Below are positions 47,015 to 58,078 of a DNA stretch of 64,000 nucleotides, piece after piece (position 1 is the stretch's first letter; each line of letters opens with the position of its first letter). A model generated the notes under the pieces. That model was not told the DNA's origin, ran no database searches, and was given only the letters and a program-made list of their open reading frames with translations. The translations under genes were made by a program, and so were the position numbers. The DNA is from Gigaspora margarita (taxonomy: Eukaryota; Glomeromycota; Glomeromycetes; Diversisporales; Gigasporaceae), in contig WTPW01000583.1 in the NCBI GenBank assembly GCA_009809945.1, positions 181,536 through 245,535 on the forward strand, in the 5' to 3' direction.

Positions 47015-47630
47015 GAAATACAGGGTTGTAATAAATCATGCCTATTGTTATCACTTTATTCAATAAAGTTAGAGTAGTAATTAGTAATAATAGTAGTAAA
47101 AAAAAATTCATTCATATTCTCAAATATGTTGTTTCCAATATTAAATGCAAATATTCATACAAGTTTTTAATTGTTCGCAGCAGTTTGGTTCGAATAGATC
47201 AACAGAAAAATAAGTAAGAAAATAAATATTACACCCTCTTTTTTTTTATCAAAAGGAAAATGGTTTGAACAGTAAAGTAAAAAAAAAGCTCTTACAACGA
47301 TTCTTGTATAGATCAATAAAACAAAATCTTGAAATTTGCAAAACTTTTGAATGCAAAAATAAACAAATATTTGAAAAATATAGTCGAAAAAAGTATAGAT
47401 ATGATAAAAAAAATTTTGTTACACAAAAGTAATACAAAAGGCAATCTGGAGTGGGTCAGGGGATCGGATAATCCTGTGACCAGAAAATCTATCCTGCATG
47501 CTGGATTTTTCACCCCATATTGTAAAGTGTGCCTTTAGATATATAAGGCCATAATCCACTAATTACTTGAAATTAAAATTCAGTATTCTGTTCAAAAGGT
47601 GTGAGTATTCAGGACCCCGAACAATACGGG
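47015..47630. other. Intergenic DNA with a dispersed repeat
   Basis: 47445-47530 is the inverted partner of the repeat at 42755-42850. Near 47605 a GTATTCAGGACCCCGAACAA phrase resembles the ends of the next-but-one element. No gene is supported. Confidence 0.4.
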
Positions 47631-47633
47631 TAG

Positions 47634-47950
47634 CAATAATTTCACCAACAATCACTTTACGGACACCCTATTTCACTGACAAATTATTCACCGACAAGTT
47701 CATTTTACCTATAGTTCATTTCACTGAAGCTAATTTCACTGACAAAGTAATTCTGGTCATTGTCATTAGGGTTAGGGTAGGGTTAGGGTAGGGTCGGGGT
47801 AAATTAGAGTTAAAGTTAGTGTGCTTTATAAAAAAAAACTTGTCAGTGAAATGAGCTTGGATGAAATGTCTGTTGGTAAAATAAACTTGTCGGCAAATAA
47901 TTTGTCAGTGAAATGGGGTGTCTGTGAAGTGATTGTCAGTGAAATAATAT
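47634..47950. repeat. Foldback repeat with TTTCACTGACA motifs (copy 2)
   Basis: The left arm (AATTTCACCAACAATCACTT, TATTTCACTGACAAATTATT, CACCGACAAGTTCATTTTAC) is mirrored by the right arm. The loop is GTTAGGGTAGGGTTAGGGTA with further degenerate copies, the most telomere-like patch in the window. Same orientation as 1197-1375 but less eroded. Confidence 0.85.
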
Positions 47951-48354
47951 GGACCTGAACAATACATATAGAGGTTATATTAGCTTTAATATAAACTTTT
48001 TAAATTTTTTATCCACTATTTATTAAGCGAATTAACTATATTTTATATATAAGCTTTAATATTTAATTAATATTATCCAAATAATAAATATAACTTTATT
48101 TTATTTTTAAAAAAACTTTTATAAAATTTTTTTCAAAAAAAAATTTTTTTAAAAAAAATTTTTCAAAAAAATGAAATTTATCAATTTTATCTACTTTGAA
48201 TAATATAACATTAAAGGCTTTTATCCACTTTTAAATATAACTTTTTAACCAATTATCCTTTTTTCAAATATAATATTTTTGTAAAAAGGTACCTTTTTTA
48301 ACCAAAATTTCAATATAACCTCTATACTATCTCTATATATATTGTTCAGAGTCC
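47951..48354. mobile_element. TIR element, GAACAATACATATAGAGG ends
   Basis: GGACCTGAACAATACATATA continues into GAGGTTATATT on the left; the right end is the complement of GGACTCTGAACAATATATAT with a second GAGGTTATATT inside. The interior is nearly pure A/T with long AAAATTTT palindromes. It abuts the kinase fragment, ending that coding sequence. Confidence 0.65.
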
Positions 48355-48520
48355 TGGGTATTCCATATAAAATTTCCCACATGATTATGCCAAATGAGTA
48401 GATATCAAATGTTTTAGTATATGACTCTCTATTTAAAACTTCTGGTGCAATGTATGGTAATACTCCATAAACACTTAAAATCAAATTATCAACTTTAATA
48501 AATTTAGAGAATTGATATTC
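48354..48520 (-). pseudogene. Protein kinase fragment, activation-loop region
   Basis: The minus strand reads VYGVLPYIAPEVLNRESYTK followed by TFDIYSFGIIMWEILYGIP. These are kinase subdomains VIII (APE) and IX (D-x-YSFG), of the tyrosine-kinase-like class common in Glomeromycotina. The catalytic loop, DFG and the N-lobe are absent. It is cut by the TIR element at 47951-48354 on its C-terminal side and the palindrome array at 48548 on the other. Confidence 0.85.
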
Positions 48521-48547
48521 ATACCCCCTATCAAAAATCAAAAATTT

Positions 48548-49110
48548 TAAAACTTTGAGCAAAGTTATTTTGACAACCATCTGACTAAATTCAATAAACT
48601 TTTTTTATTTGCATTCTATAAATTCATAGAATTCAGATAAAAAAAAGTTTATTGAATTTAGACAGATGGTTGTCAGGATACCTTCACTCAAAGTTAGAGA
48701 AAATCAAAATGCTATCAAAATAAAGCTGTGCCAAAGTTTTTTAAAACTTTGAGTGAAGATATCTTGACAACTATCTGACCAAATTCAATGAACTTTTTTT
48801 ATTTGAATTCTATAAATTTATAGAATTCTAATAAAAAAAGTACATTGAATTTGGTCAGATGGTTATCAGGATATCTTCACTCAAATTTAAAGAAAACTCA
48901 AAATGTCTATCAAAATAAAAGCTGTACCGAAGTTTTTTTAAAATTTTGAGCAAAGATATCTTGACAACTATCTGATCAAATTCGATAAATTTTTTATTTA
49001 AATTCTATAAATTCATAGAATGAAATAAAAAAAAGTCATCAAATTTAGTTAGAACATTGTCAAGATATCTTTGCTCAAAGTTTTAAAAAAACTTTGGTGC
49101 AGCTTTTATT
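48548..49110. repeat. Tandem palindrome array, family C, three hairpins
   Basis: Hairpins centred near 48622, 48816 and 49012 (period about 193). The outer arms read AAACTTTGAGCAAAGATATC, then TTGACAACTATCTGACCAAA, then TTCAATGAACTTTTTTTATT, and pair around TCTATAAATTCATAGA. Four degenerate units recur at 61975-62640. Confidence 0.88.
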
Positions 49111-49131
49111 TTGATAGACGTTTTGGGACAC

Positions 49132-50309
49132 TTAAAGAAGAGTGAACCTAGTAATGATCATGAATTGTATCACCCTCAATAAAATCACCTGAGAATTTTG
49201 ATTGGTCAGAAGAGCATAAACAAAATCACTGGTCAGTTAGAACAGTATTGGCAATTTACATCAGCCAAATAATTTAATTGGCCGTTGGCCGATAATTCCT
49301 GCTTGGCCAAAAAATGGGCAAGATTTTGTGGCCAAAGTTGATTGGCAATTGGCAGTGGCCAAATAAAAATATTGGCCTAATGGCTAATTTGGCCATGGCT
49401 AAATAGCCAAATCGGCCAAAAATTAGAAATATGTACAAATGTATATATGGTATAAAAAATTTAATATTTTTTTTGACCTATTATATGTATAAAAGGTAAT
49501 TAATACACTAACATTAGTAAATCATCACAATAGTGACCTATCTTAAATTATGCCTGAGTGTTTAGATTCCTATGCCATATATACATATGTATTTATATAT
49601 GTATGTACAAAGGTGCATTATTGCTTATTTCTGGCTAATGAAAAGAACTATTTAAGTTAGTGCACTTGGATACTTGAATTATGCAATTAATTAAATTGGG
49701 TTTAATAAATTTGATAAATTAATTTAATACTATAATATGGTTGATGAAATTATGACATTTAATTAATATTGCAAGTAATTATTATATAATGCCATATGAC
49801 AATAAAGCAAAAATTATACAACGATGATAATATACTAGTATACAAATATATCTAATTCTTATTAATCATGAGATTTACTAGTTGGTACTTAAGTTTTATT
49901 TACTCTTATATTATTAGCTGAATCAGGCAAAAAAATTTTTTGGCCATTTTAATGGTTATTGGCTATGGCCATTGGCTGGTCAAGTGGCCAAGTGACAATA
50001 CTGAGTTAAAATAAAGTTAATTCAATATATTTGATATGCCTATATGCTGCATAAATCGCATTCATGATATCAATATTATAAAAGACCTTCTAACTATATC
50101 AAAAAGCTGACCCTAACCCTAAACCTAACCACGAGTGGTTTTATAACATTTTTTGCCTCATGGTTAGGGTTATAGTTAGATAGGAAATCTAATGATATGG
50201 GTTACATGATTACCTGATATTTGTTTACTTTTTTGGCCAATCAAAATTATATGTGATTATATCAAGAATGATACAATTCGAGATAATCACTGGGTTCACT
50301 CTTCTTAAA
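49132..50309. mobile_element. TIR element, TTAAAGAAGAGTGAACC ends
   Basis: TTAAAGAAGAGTGAACCTAG on the left pairs with the complement of TTTTAAGAAGAGTGAACCCA on the right, continuing through GAATTGTATCA and TTTTGATTGG. About 1.18 kb, of which 49243-50003 is a nested hAT-like element. Near 50110-50180 it contains a pair of telomere-like patches (CCCTAACCCTAAACCTAACC and GGTTAGGGTTATAGTTAG). Confidence 0.8.
49243..50003. mobile_element. hAT-like element packed with TTGGCC motifs
   Basis: Ends CAGTATTGGCAATTTA and complement of CAGTATTGTCACTTGGCCAC are flanked by AGTTAGAA / AGTTAAAA (7 of 8 identical). TTGGCC, TGGCCA and GGCCAAAT occur about twenty times within the terminal 200 bp on the left and 90 bp on the right, in both orientations. 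No coding capacity. Confidence 0.85.
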
Positions 50310-50399
50310 ACTACCTGATGCGAACATATATCAGATATATTATTTAAACATGTATTATACAAGTTTTTTGTGATTGGTAGGATATCAAACCAAATAACC

Positions 50400-50482
50400 A
50401 AAGTTTGAATGACCTCAAATGACTGTCATTTTGAGGTCATTTGAGGTCATTTGAAAAATTGGGGTCATTTACCATCCCAGGG
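50400..50482. repeat. AAATGACCTC repeat, related to the MITE at 58079
   Basis: TTTGAGGTCATTTGAGGTCA and GGGGTCATTTACCATCCCA resemble the ends of the hAT-like MITE at 58079-58206 (GATGGTAAATGACCTTC). The left limit is unclear. Confidence 0.5.
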
Positions 50483-50484
50483 TC

Positions 50485-51590
50485 TAACTGTATATTTCTT
50501 TTTAATAAAGTTTGAATATCTAGCACTATTAGCACTAGAATGTGTCCAACTATTATATCACATGCATGCAGTTCTTTTTGATGGACCAATTGTGCCAGAT
50601 GTGCTACATGTGACTGAAATGTCACATGTGACAAATGTGTCATGTGTTGTGATAAAGGCATAAAGCATAAGAGACCAGTATAATAGAAGAAGCATAAATG
50701 ATAGATTGATCCTTTATAACATAAGAGCCCCATGTACTTATTAGTAGATAAATTCTTATATATATGGGCAATATTTGCTTTACTTTGTAGGCATGTTCAC
50801 CATTACAGCTATTTATTATCAATAAAAAGACTTTCTATCATACAAATTGATTCTATAATTTACATCACGCACTTTTCTAATTGCTAAATCACTATACTTA
50901 AACCCTTTTGCTCGTCTAAAAATTAACAACTATGATACACCACTGCACAGTTCTGTATCTCTGTGCTCACATGACACCCTGTCAATAGTTGCTCTATTAG
51001 CCTCGATTTCTGAGAAGTATTCAAAGGTTAATACTGAATGAAAAATCTAGCAGATCTGAACACTAGAACTGGGCCCTTTGAATATTAATCATGACTATTC
51101 AACGAATGTTTAGTCATCCACAAATAGTATAGAATGAATATCTAGATTTTATATAGATATTCATAACTATTTGTAAAAAAAATTTATGGAATATTTAGAT
51201 CTAATATCTAATTCTTGACTATTCATGAAGTTTATATATAGCTGAATATTGCTTTTAATTGAATATTCATTTTTAAATGATAAATTGAAATGGCCTGCTC
51301 CCTGAACATACTTGTCAAGACTCTTGTTTATTCTATTTTGCTAAATTTAGCATAGAACAAATTTATTTTTTTATAGTCATTTGCTAAATTTTGCATCAGT
51401 TTTTATATCAATAGTAATTGGCTAAATTTAGTATAGAATAAATTTGGTTTTTATTAATTTGAAACAAAAAATTTCATTATCAAAGAGACAAAAAAAATAT
51501 CATCAATATTTAATACAAATCTAATTGGCACTCTTTACAATGAAAAGTGCTGTAGTTACCAAATATTATCTTACATTCCATTATTTTAAA
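50485..51590. other. Non-genic stretch with degenerate repeats
   Basis: 50575-50645 repeats CATGTGACA/TGTGACAAATGTGTC. 51069-51296 may be a decayed TIR element (GGCCCTTTGAATATTAATCA versus its right-hand complement). 51345-51450 repeats TTTGCTAAATTTAGCATAGA. None is delimited confidently. Confidence 0.35.
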
Positions 51591-51596
51591 AATATA

Positions 51597-52280
51597 TAGG
51601 GATGTTAAGTAGTTCAGGTGAACTGTGTTCAAACCTGGTTCAAACTAGCTTTTTTAGTAGTTCGTTCAGAGAAAAATTAACTAGTAGTTTCTGAACCAGT
51701 TTCATAAACTTAGTTCATAACTTGGTTTATAAATCTAGTTTATAAACTTAATTTATATAACTAGTTTAGAAACCCAGTTTATGAACTAGTAGTTCAATCT
51801 ACTTAAAATAACATATATATCGTATAAATTCATATACAAGATCCCCAAAATAGTAGACCCACTATGAATCAAACTTGGGTCTGTAATATAGATAAAGCTT
51901 TTGGTAGAATGTAGTATACTATAAGAAACAATAATTAAAAGGCTTGGGTATAATATAAAGAACAGCTAGATTAAAAGCCCCTGGGTATATTAAAATACTA
52001 CCAGTAATAGTTAAATTAGTAAGTATCGATATTTGAAGAAAATGTAAAAAAAAATTATTTTAATTTTATATTTAAAATTAAATAAACTTAGTTCAGAAAC
52101 TTGAGCTTGAACTTAAAGCTAACCCGAAGTTTATACTTTGAGTTTATGAACTCAAGTTCAAACTCAAGTTTAACTTTTAAAGTTCGACTAAAGTTTATGA
52201 ACTTCAGTTCAGTTCATTTTTTCTTTGAACTTCTTGGGACTGAACCAGAACCGGACTGAACGAACCACTTAACATCCCTA
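51597..52280. mobile_element. hAT-like element with GTTTATGAACT repeats
   Basis: Ends TAGGGATGTTAAGTAGTTC and complement of TAGGGATGTTAAGTGGTTCG, with an exact 8-bp duplication AAAATATA (51589-51596, 52281-52288). TAGGG termini are typical of hAT elements. Both subterminal regions are dense in AGTTTATAAACT, GTTCATAAACT and TGAACT variants. 684 bp, non-coding. Confidence 0.94.
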
Positions 52281-52295
52281 AAAATATATTGATAT

Positions 52296-53505
52296 TGTGA
52301 TAATTTATTTTTATTTATTTTTATTTGTTGTAAATATTTTTAAAATGATGTATACAATAAGATTATCTAAATGTGACTTGGTCCTTTAGATTTAGAAAAT
52401 CGTAAATATGCGATTATTGTCATTGTCACAGACAAAAAGTAATGCCAATCACAAATTTATACTGTGCCACATTTCATATGACATCTGATTTGATATAATT
52501 AATTATATTAGTAATCGTGCATAATCGATCATGCATGCTCATGGCTTAGCTTCAGCAGAATGATTTAGAAACAATACGATCTATCAGATGATATGATATC
52601 GTCATAGATAGAGTATTATATGAATTTAATTCCGTAGTTTCCATAATATTTTCTAATATTAGATTAGAGATTCTGTAAAGTATAAAAAGAAGGATTGTTT
52701 TATCTCTTAGAAAAGAAGAGTAATCTTCGAATTATATATATATGCATTTAATATATAAAGATAATAAAGTCACATTACCCTCATACCCTATTTTTATCTT
52801 AAATCAGATTAAATCACAGAGTCACGCCTCTAGCGAGTCACCTACTTGTTATCAATTATATTGTTTACCTAAATCATCGAATTCTTCCCGTAACATCATG
52901 AATACGCGATAATTATCATGAATATGTGAATACTCAGCTGCAAATACTTCTGCCACTCTCGTATACATGGAAAAATCGCGAATACGTTATAAATTCCACA
53001 AATATGTGATAGCTCCAGAAATGTATTTAAGACCATCAAATTCAATAAAGCAAAATAAGTTCGATATCCACTTTTGAAAATGATACATAATAAATAAAAC
53101 CATTATCTTTTGAATTTGACTTTAACCTTAATAAACCTTACAAGACTCAATTCGATGGACTGAATTGACTTGTAACTTTGTATTTGCTTATTATAGTTCG
53201 AATTCTGTGTGATAAGTTTTGATTAATTCTTTTAAATTGTTCACATGTTTCTGACCTTGTTTGAACTTCGTGTCGAAATTACCTTAATCATTAACCCATA
53301 CCCTATTACCAATATTACATATTATTAGTATTACCCACATCCTATATTATCTTTAAATCATAGTATCGTTTCGATTCATTAACCCTTTACCATTATATAA
53401 ACTCTTTCTTTTATTATCATTATTCTATCATCCCATAATCAATTGGAGTTTAGATTGGCACTATTGTCTATATTGTGTTATCGCTTTCCCAAATCAACTG
53501 TTACA
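52296..53505 (+). mobile_element. Solo LTR-like sequence, copy 2, interrupted
   Basis: It begins TGTGATAATTTATTTTTATT and ends AACTGTTACA, with a possible 4-bp duplication ATAT. It aligns with 30866-31501. The segment 52424-52895 is inserted relative to copy 1. The distal part (about 53240-53390) also differs. It starts only 8 bp after the right duplication of the neighbouring hAT element. Confidence 0.7.
52424..52895 (+). mobile_element. Second LTR nested inside LTR copy 2
   Basis: It begins TGTCACAGACAAAAAG and ends TTCTTCCCGTAACA, flanked by TCAT on both sides (52420-52423, 52896-52899). The empty site is visible in copy 1 (ATTATTGTCACGAATACGCG). A TATAAAAAG box near 52680 and TG...CA ends support a solo LTR of a different retrotransposon, 472 bp. 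Confidence 0.75.
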
Positions 53506-53557
53506 ATATATACAATATATTTGAATCATATTATATTTCTAAAAAGCATTTTTATTA

Positions 53558-54325
53558 CCGTATATTGCCGAAAATAAGCTACCTCCTAAAATAAGCTACC
53601 CCCCCTGTTTTGATCCAAAAATGTAAAAACGCCTTTGACCCGAAAATAAGCTACCCCCTTTGTCACACCAAAAGTTAATTAACAAAATTTTTAGTTCCGA
53701 AAATAAGCTACCCTCATAATCTATTATATTTGCTACATAATAAAGTTATAATTTTACTATGTAAATCGATCATGAGCGCTTAAGTAAACTTATTGGCAAT
53801 ATTAAAATACATATATCCTAAAATTTTCATATAAATCAGATAACTTGTTATTATTTGATTTTTTATTTTTACGTTCAACAGAAAATTTTAATTTTTTTTA
53901 AAAAACATATTCGTTGAGAGTAAAAATTAAAAGTCAAATAATAAAAAATTATCTGATTTATGTGAAAATTTCAGGATATATGTATTTTGATATTGCCAAT
54001 AAGTTTACTTAAGCGCTCATGTTCGATTTACATAGTAAAATTATAACTTTACTATGTAGCGATTATAATCGATTGACTAAAATAAACTATCCCGATTTTT
54101 TGTGTTCAAAATCGGGCAATTTATTTTCAGAAATATATGGTAATACAACATATTTATTTATTTGTAATATTAATTTTACTATTTAGAGTTTTGTATCCGA
54201 AAATAAGCTACCCTTTGTTGTGCCTTAAATTAATTAAAATATTAAATAACCCTAAAATAAGCTACCCCCAGATTTTTTGTATTAAAAATTGCCAAAAAAG
54301 GTAGCTTATTTTCGGCAACATACGG
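53558..54325. mobile_element. TA-flanked element with AAATAAGCTACC repeats (copy 1)
   Basis: Ends CCGTATATTGCCGAAAATAA and complement of CCGTATGTTGCCGAAAATAA, flanked by TA. CCGAAAATAAGCTACCC occurs several times within each end. The centre is a long hairpin with CGCTTAAGTAAACTTATT and CTACATAGTAAAGTTATAA arms. No coding capacity. TA target suggests Tc1/mariner/pogo mobilisation. Confidence 0.88.
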
Positions 54326-54329
54326 TATA

Positions 54330-55875
54330 GTACAGAGTTTCTACACCACAAAATATGAAATATTTAGTTTTATAAATACATATATAAAATAGTGCATTGG
54401 ATTGCGTAATTATGTAGATAACAATATAGCAAATATATAGCAATCTTTATCACAATTACATTTTTGATTTGTAGTGTTTTAATTATTTAAATTACATATA
54501 AATTATACTATTGTATATAGCAGAGAACATTATATTCCAGAGAATATGATTATCATGTCATAGCATAGATCAAAATAATGTGATAAACCCAAAACATAAC
54601 TATCATATATGTTTTGACAATTTATAAGTTATGTACGCATATACCCAAAAAAAGGAATCTCAACATAAAAATAATCCAAGGTCATAAAATTAAAAATTTA
54701 GGGTTAGAATGTTAAAGTTAGAGGTGATTTAGAAATAAACAATTCTAAAATTTATTTAGTGTTTGCAGATAATCATTTATTTGACTAAAATTAACTATTC
54801 GACTTTTAGTTAATATTTACAAATATAACTATTGATTTGATCTATTAAGAGGCTTTATTTCAAATATAGTATTATGCTAATTTTATCTCATTTCAAATAT
54901 TAATATGGCTGATTCTCCATAAATGCAACCATTATTACATATACCTTCCCTTTATAAGTACATTTTACTTTCTCTTTGTAAGTCACATTATTTGATCGTC
55001 TAATGTAATTTATGTAACATTATATAGAGATCATTTTTCATAACCGCATGTTCTACTAGCACACTTTTCTGGCAATGTATGTATGTACGTACTTATAAAG
55101 AGTTGACTGTATTAACCATCTAATCGACTTTAGTTGATAATTATATCAGCTAACTAAAGTCGATTCTTTGGATCATTTCCAATCATTTTTAATTAGTGTC
55201 CAACGATAGGATATCAGGTAATCTGGGCCAATCCATTTTACTTATTTGCGCAAATATGATTTTGTGAACTTAATATTAGAGGCTATAGGTTAGAGTAATG
55301 TTTACTATATGTACAATTTCATTCTCATTCTTTTTAATTAGTGCACCAAGATCAATTTAAACATTAGTTTTTGCATATTTCTACTTTTTTCTTCTTTTGC
55401 GTGTGTTGGGATTCTTTGTTGGAATAATCAAATTTTGCACTCTCTGATTGGTTATTTCCTTTTCAGGAGTTTATATTACCTGTACAAATAAGTGGATACG
55501 GACAATCACATTTTACATTCTCCAAATGGCTAACTTTCCTTTTTGGGATTGTATCACTTGCATATCTCAACTAATTTGACAAACTCATATGATCATAAAA
55601 AATTTCTTACTGTTATTTTTTATGTGTTATTATGTAATTATGGTCAGATAATACCAATATTGAAAAAATTAGTGAAATAGTAATTTGTCAAATAATTGGT
55701 TACATATGCTGCAGTGCAGCATATGATCATTTGCCAAATTAACCATTATTCAGCAATTTGTATACCTATGAATTTTTGATCAATTACCTGGAAAAGTTTA
55801 TTTTAACTCCAAAATATTCACATAAAGGTTCACTAAAATGGTCATAAATAATTTTGATGACACAGATATAATATA
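54330..55875. other. Non-genic stretch with weak foldbacks
   Basis: 54905-55110 may be a pogo-type MITE (right end complement of CAGTCAACTCTTTATAAGTA; left end diverged). 55640-55740 folds around CATATGCTGCAGTGCAGCAT. No genes seen. Confidence 0.4.
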
Positions 55876-55878
55876 AAG

Positions 55879-56083
55879 AACAAGGTGCTCGGTCTGCTAT
55901 TTTTGGCTAGCCATTTTATAGCCGGCAGATAGAATCCAAATTTGATATTGTTAATACCATTTGATTATCTCAATGAGACAAATCATATGGTACTATAATC
56001 ATCCAATTTGAATTACTGGATCATGAGATATATCTAACGGCTGTAAAATGGCTAGCCAAAAATGGCTGACTGAACCTATTCCT
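55879..56083. mobile_element. MITE with TTTTTGGCTAGCCATTTTA arms
   Basis: ATTTTTGGCTAGCCATTTTA near the left end is repeated in complement at the right, with outer AGGTGCTCGGTCTGC / complement of AGGTTCAGTCAGCC and inner TAGCCG pairing. Length is about 205 bp. Confidence 0.8.
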
Positions 56084-56089
56084 AGTCAA

Positions 56090-56880
56090 GAATCTGCAAA
56101 ATGCTTGTTTGAAAATTGCTTTTATTTTATTTTTTTTATTGATATTTTAATATTAGTCTAGTGAAAAGGGGAAAATAACACACTACTTCTAACTATAACT
56201 GCTATACACTACTAACACTAACTAAATCAATTCTACAAGCACTCAAGACGTCTAAACCTTGAACTGGCAGACAGAAAGAGGCGTAAAAGATTTGGTCCAG
56301 GTTTCAAGGTTCAAAAAGTCTTGGTAGAGCAATATTAGCAATAATCTATCAGCCAATCCCGGTAGTAGCTTATGGGATATGAATATGAATATTGGCTTGC
56401 TATTGGCGAGTTGCTTTTATAGGGTTCACGTGATGATACAGTATCCAGGCTTTCAGGTTCCAATTATGGTGTCAACTTGGATATCAGTCTGATATCAGTA
56501 TTACAGGATCAGATTGTTCGATAAATGAGGCACACAAGTATTGTTGAATTGGCTAACAATGGGTCAAGATAACAATGAAAGGTTTTTTTCTATACAGGTA
56601 TCAAGGAAACTATTCTATGTTAACTCTTCTACTCGAATTTTGAAGGTTACTCCAAAACTACCAACAAGGTTTTTATAATAACAACAGAGATATCGGAAGG
56701 TATCTGGGACAATTAATATGGATAAAACTTAGAAGGGTTACTACTTCTACTAATATAATTTCGAAGTATTAAAACTCAACTGAGTTGTTGACTTGTAATA
56801 AGTTGTCCTTATTTCAAGGCGACAGGGTCATCACTTTTATATCCTATTCTCGATACAAGTTTTATGCCAAAACTAATAGT
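56090..56880. other. Uncharacterised GC-richer non-coding stretch
   Basis: Composition is more even than its surroundings and stops occur in every frame. It has the look of an LTR or internal part of an old retroelement, but no ends were found. Confidence 0.35.
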
Positions 56881-56904
56881 TGAATTACCCAATCTGTCAT
56901 ATCG

Positions 56905-56993
56905 TACAGATCTGCTATATTGGACCGATCTGCCATATCAGACTGATCTTCCATATCAGACCGATCTGATATATCATAATGATCTGACATATC
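56905..56993. repeat. 18-bp minisatellite GATCTGCCATATCAGACC
   Basis: About five units of an 18-bp repeat (GATCTG-YMATATCRGAMY) precede the palindromic element and two more follow it (57404-57450). The element therefore inserted into the minisatellite. Confidence 0.8.
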
Positions 56994-57403
56994 CAGTGTT
57001 AGCACATGACCAGGTCATAACAGGTCATATCAAAGTTTAATTAGTAAGATTATATGACCATAGTTATATGATTTCATTAATTAAACTCGATAATATAATC
57101 TGTTATGACTTTGTCAAATGGCCTCAGCAATTGAACTTAGTAATATGATCTGTTATGACCTGTTATATGACTTTATTGTGATATGACCTGTTATGACCAG
57201 TCATAACAGATCATATCACAATAAAGTCATATAACAGGTCATAACAGATCATATTACTAAGTTCAATTGCTGAGGCCATTTGACAAAGTCATAACAGATT
57301 ATATTATCGAGTTTAATTAATGAAATCATATAACTATGGTCATATAATCTTACTAATTAAACTTTGATATAACCTGTTATGACCTGGTCATGTGCCAACA
57401 CTG
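56994..57403. mobile_element. hAT-like 410-bp near-perfect palindrome
   Basis: Ends CAGTGTTAGCACATGACC and complement of CAGTGTTGGCACATGACC, with exact 8-bp duplication GACATATC (56986-56993, 57404-57411). The two ~203-bp arms differ at only three positions that I can find, all transitions, with a 4-nt loop near 57198. GGTCATAACAG and TGACCTGTTATGA recur along the arms. No coding capacity. Confidence 0.95.
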
Positions 57404-57454
57404 GACATATCAGAATGATCTGTCAGATTGGTATGATCGGACTGATACAGGTAT

Positions 57455-58065
57455 GAATAAAGCCTATTGAAAGAACAATAATATATGTACGACTAATACT
57501 ACTAATAAATAAACAAAATATATATGTATAACAATGAAAATGAAAAATAATAAGAAATAATAATAAAAAAAAGAAAACTTCTAAGGCGAGAGCCCTTCAC
57601 ACTAGTCATTGAGTTCTAAATCACATATTGCTATTATGAAAACAAAGCCAATAATTTGGAAATATTTGGCAAATTCTAAATTTAACTTCAATGAAACATT
57701 GTGATCTGTTTAGGATATATAAATGTTATGAAAAACTTTCATTAAACAGTTAATAAAAACAAAGTTATTTGATCTAATTAAAAAACAAAATGAACCAAAG
57801 TCCATTTTATGGACTTGACATATCTTCATTATTTTTGTTTTATTAAGGATACTTTTTATAACTATTATATTATTTATTAATTTATTTTATGAGCATCCTG
57901 ATATAAGTACCACTTATTGTCAAATTGATAAATTACCTGCACCAAGTTTGTAGTTATTTTGAATATGACTACGCACGATAATCACATAATTGAAATCTAG
58001 GATTTTTCGCCCCTTCATTATAAGATATTGAAAACTTGTACTTTGTAAAATGTTTTTTAAAATTT
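57455..58065. other. Intergenic DNA, nothing recognised
   Basis: AT-rich, with a short less AT-rich patch (57575-57620). No gene or delimited repeat. Confidence 0.3.
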
Positions 58066-58078
58066 TAACTCTATAATG

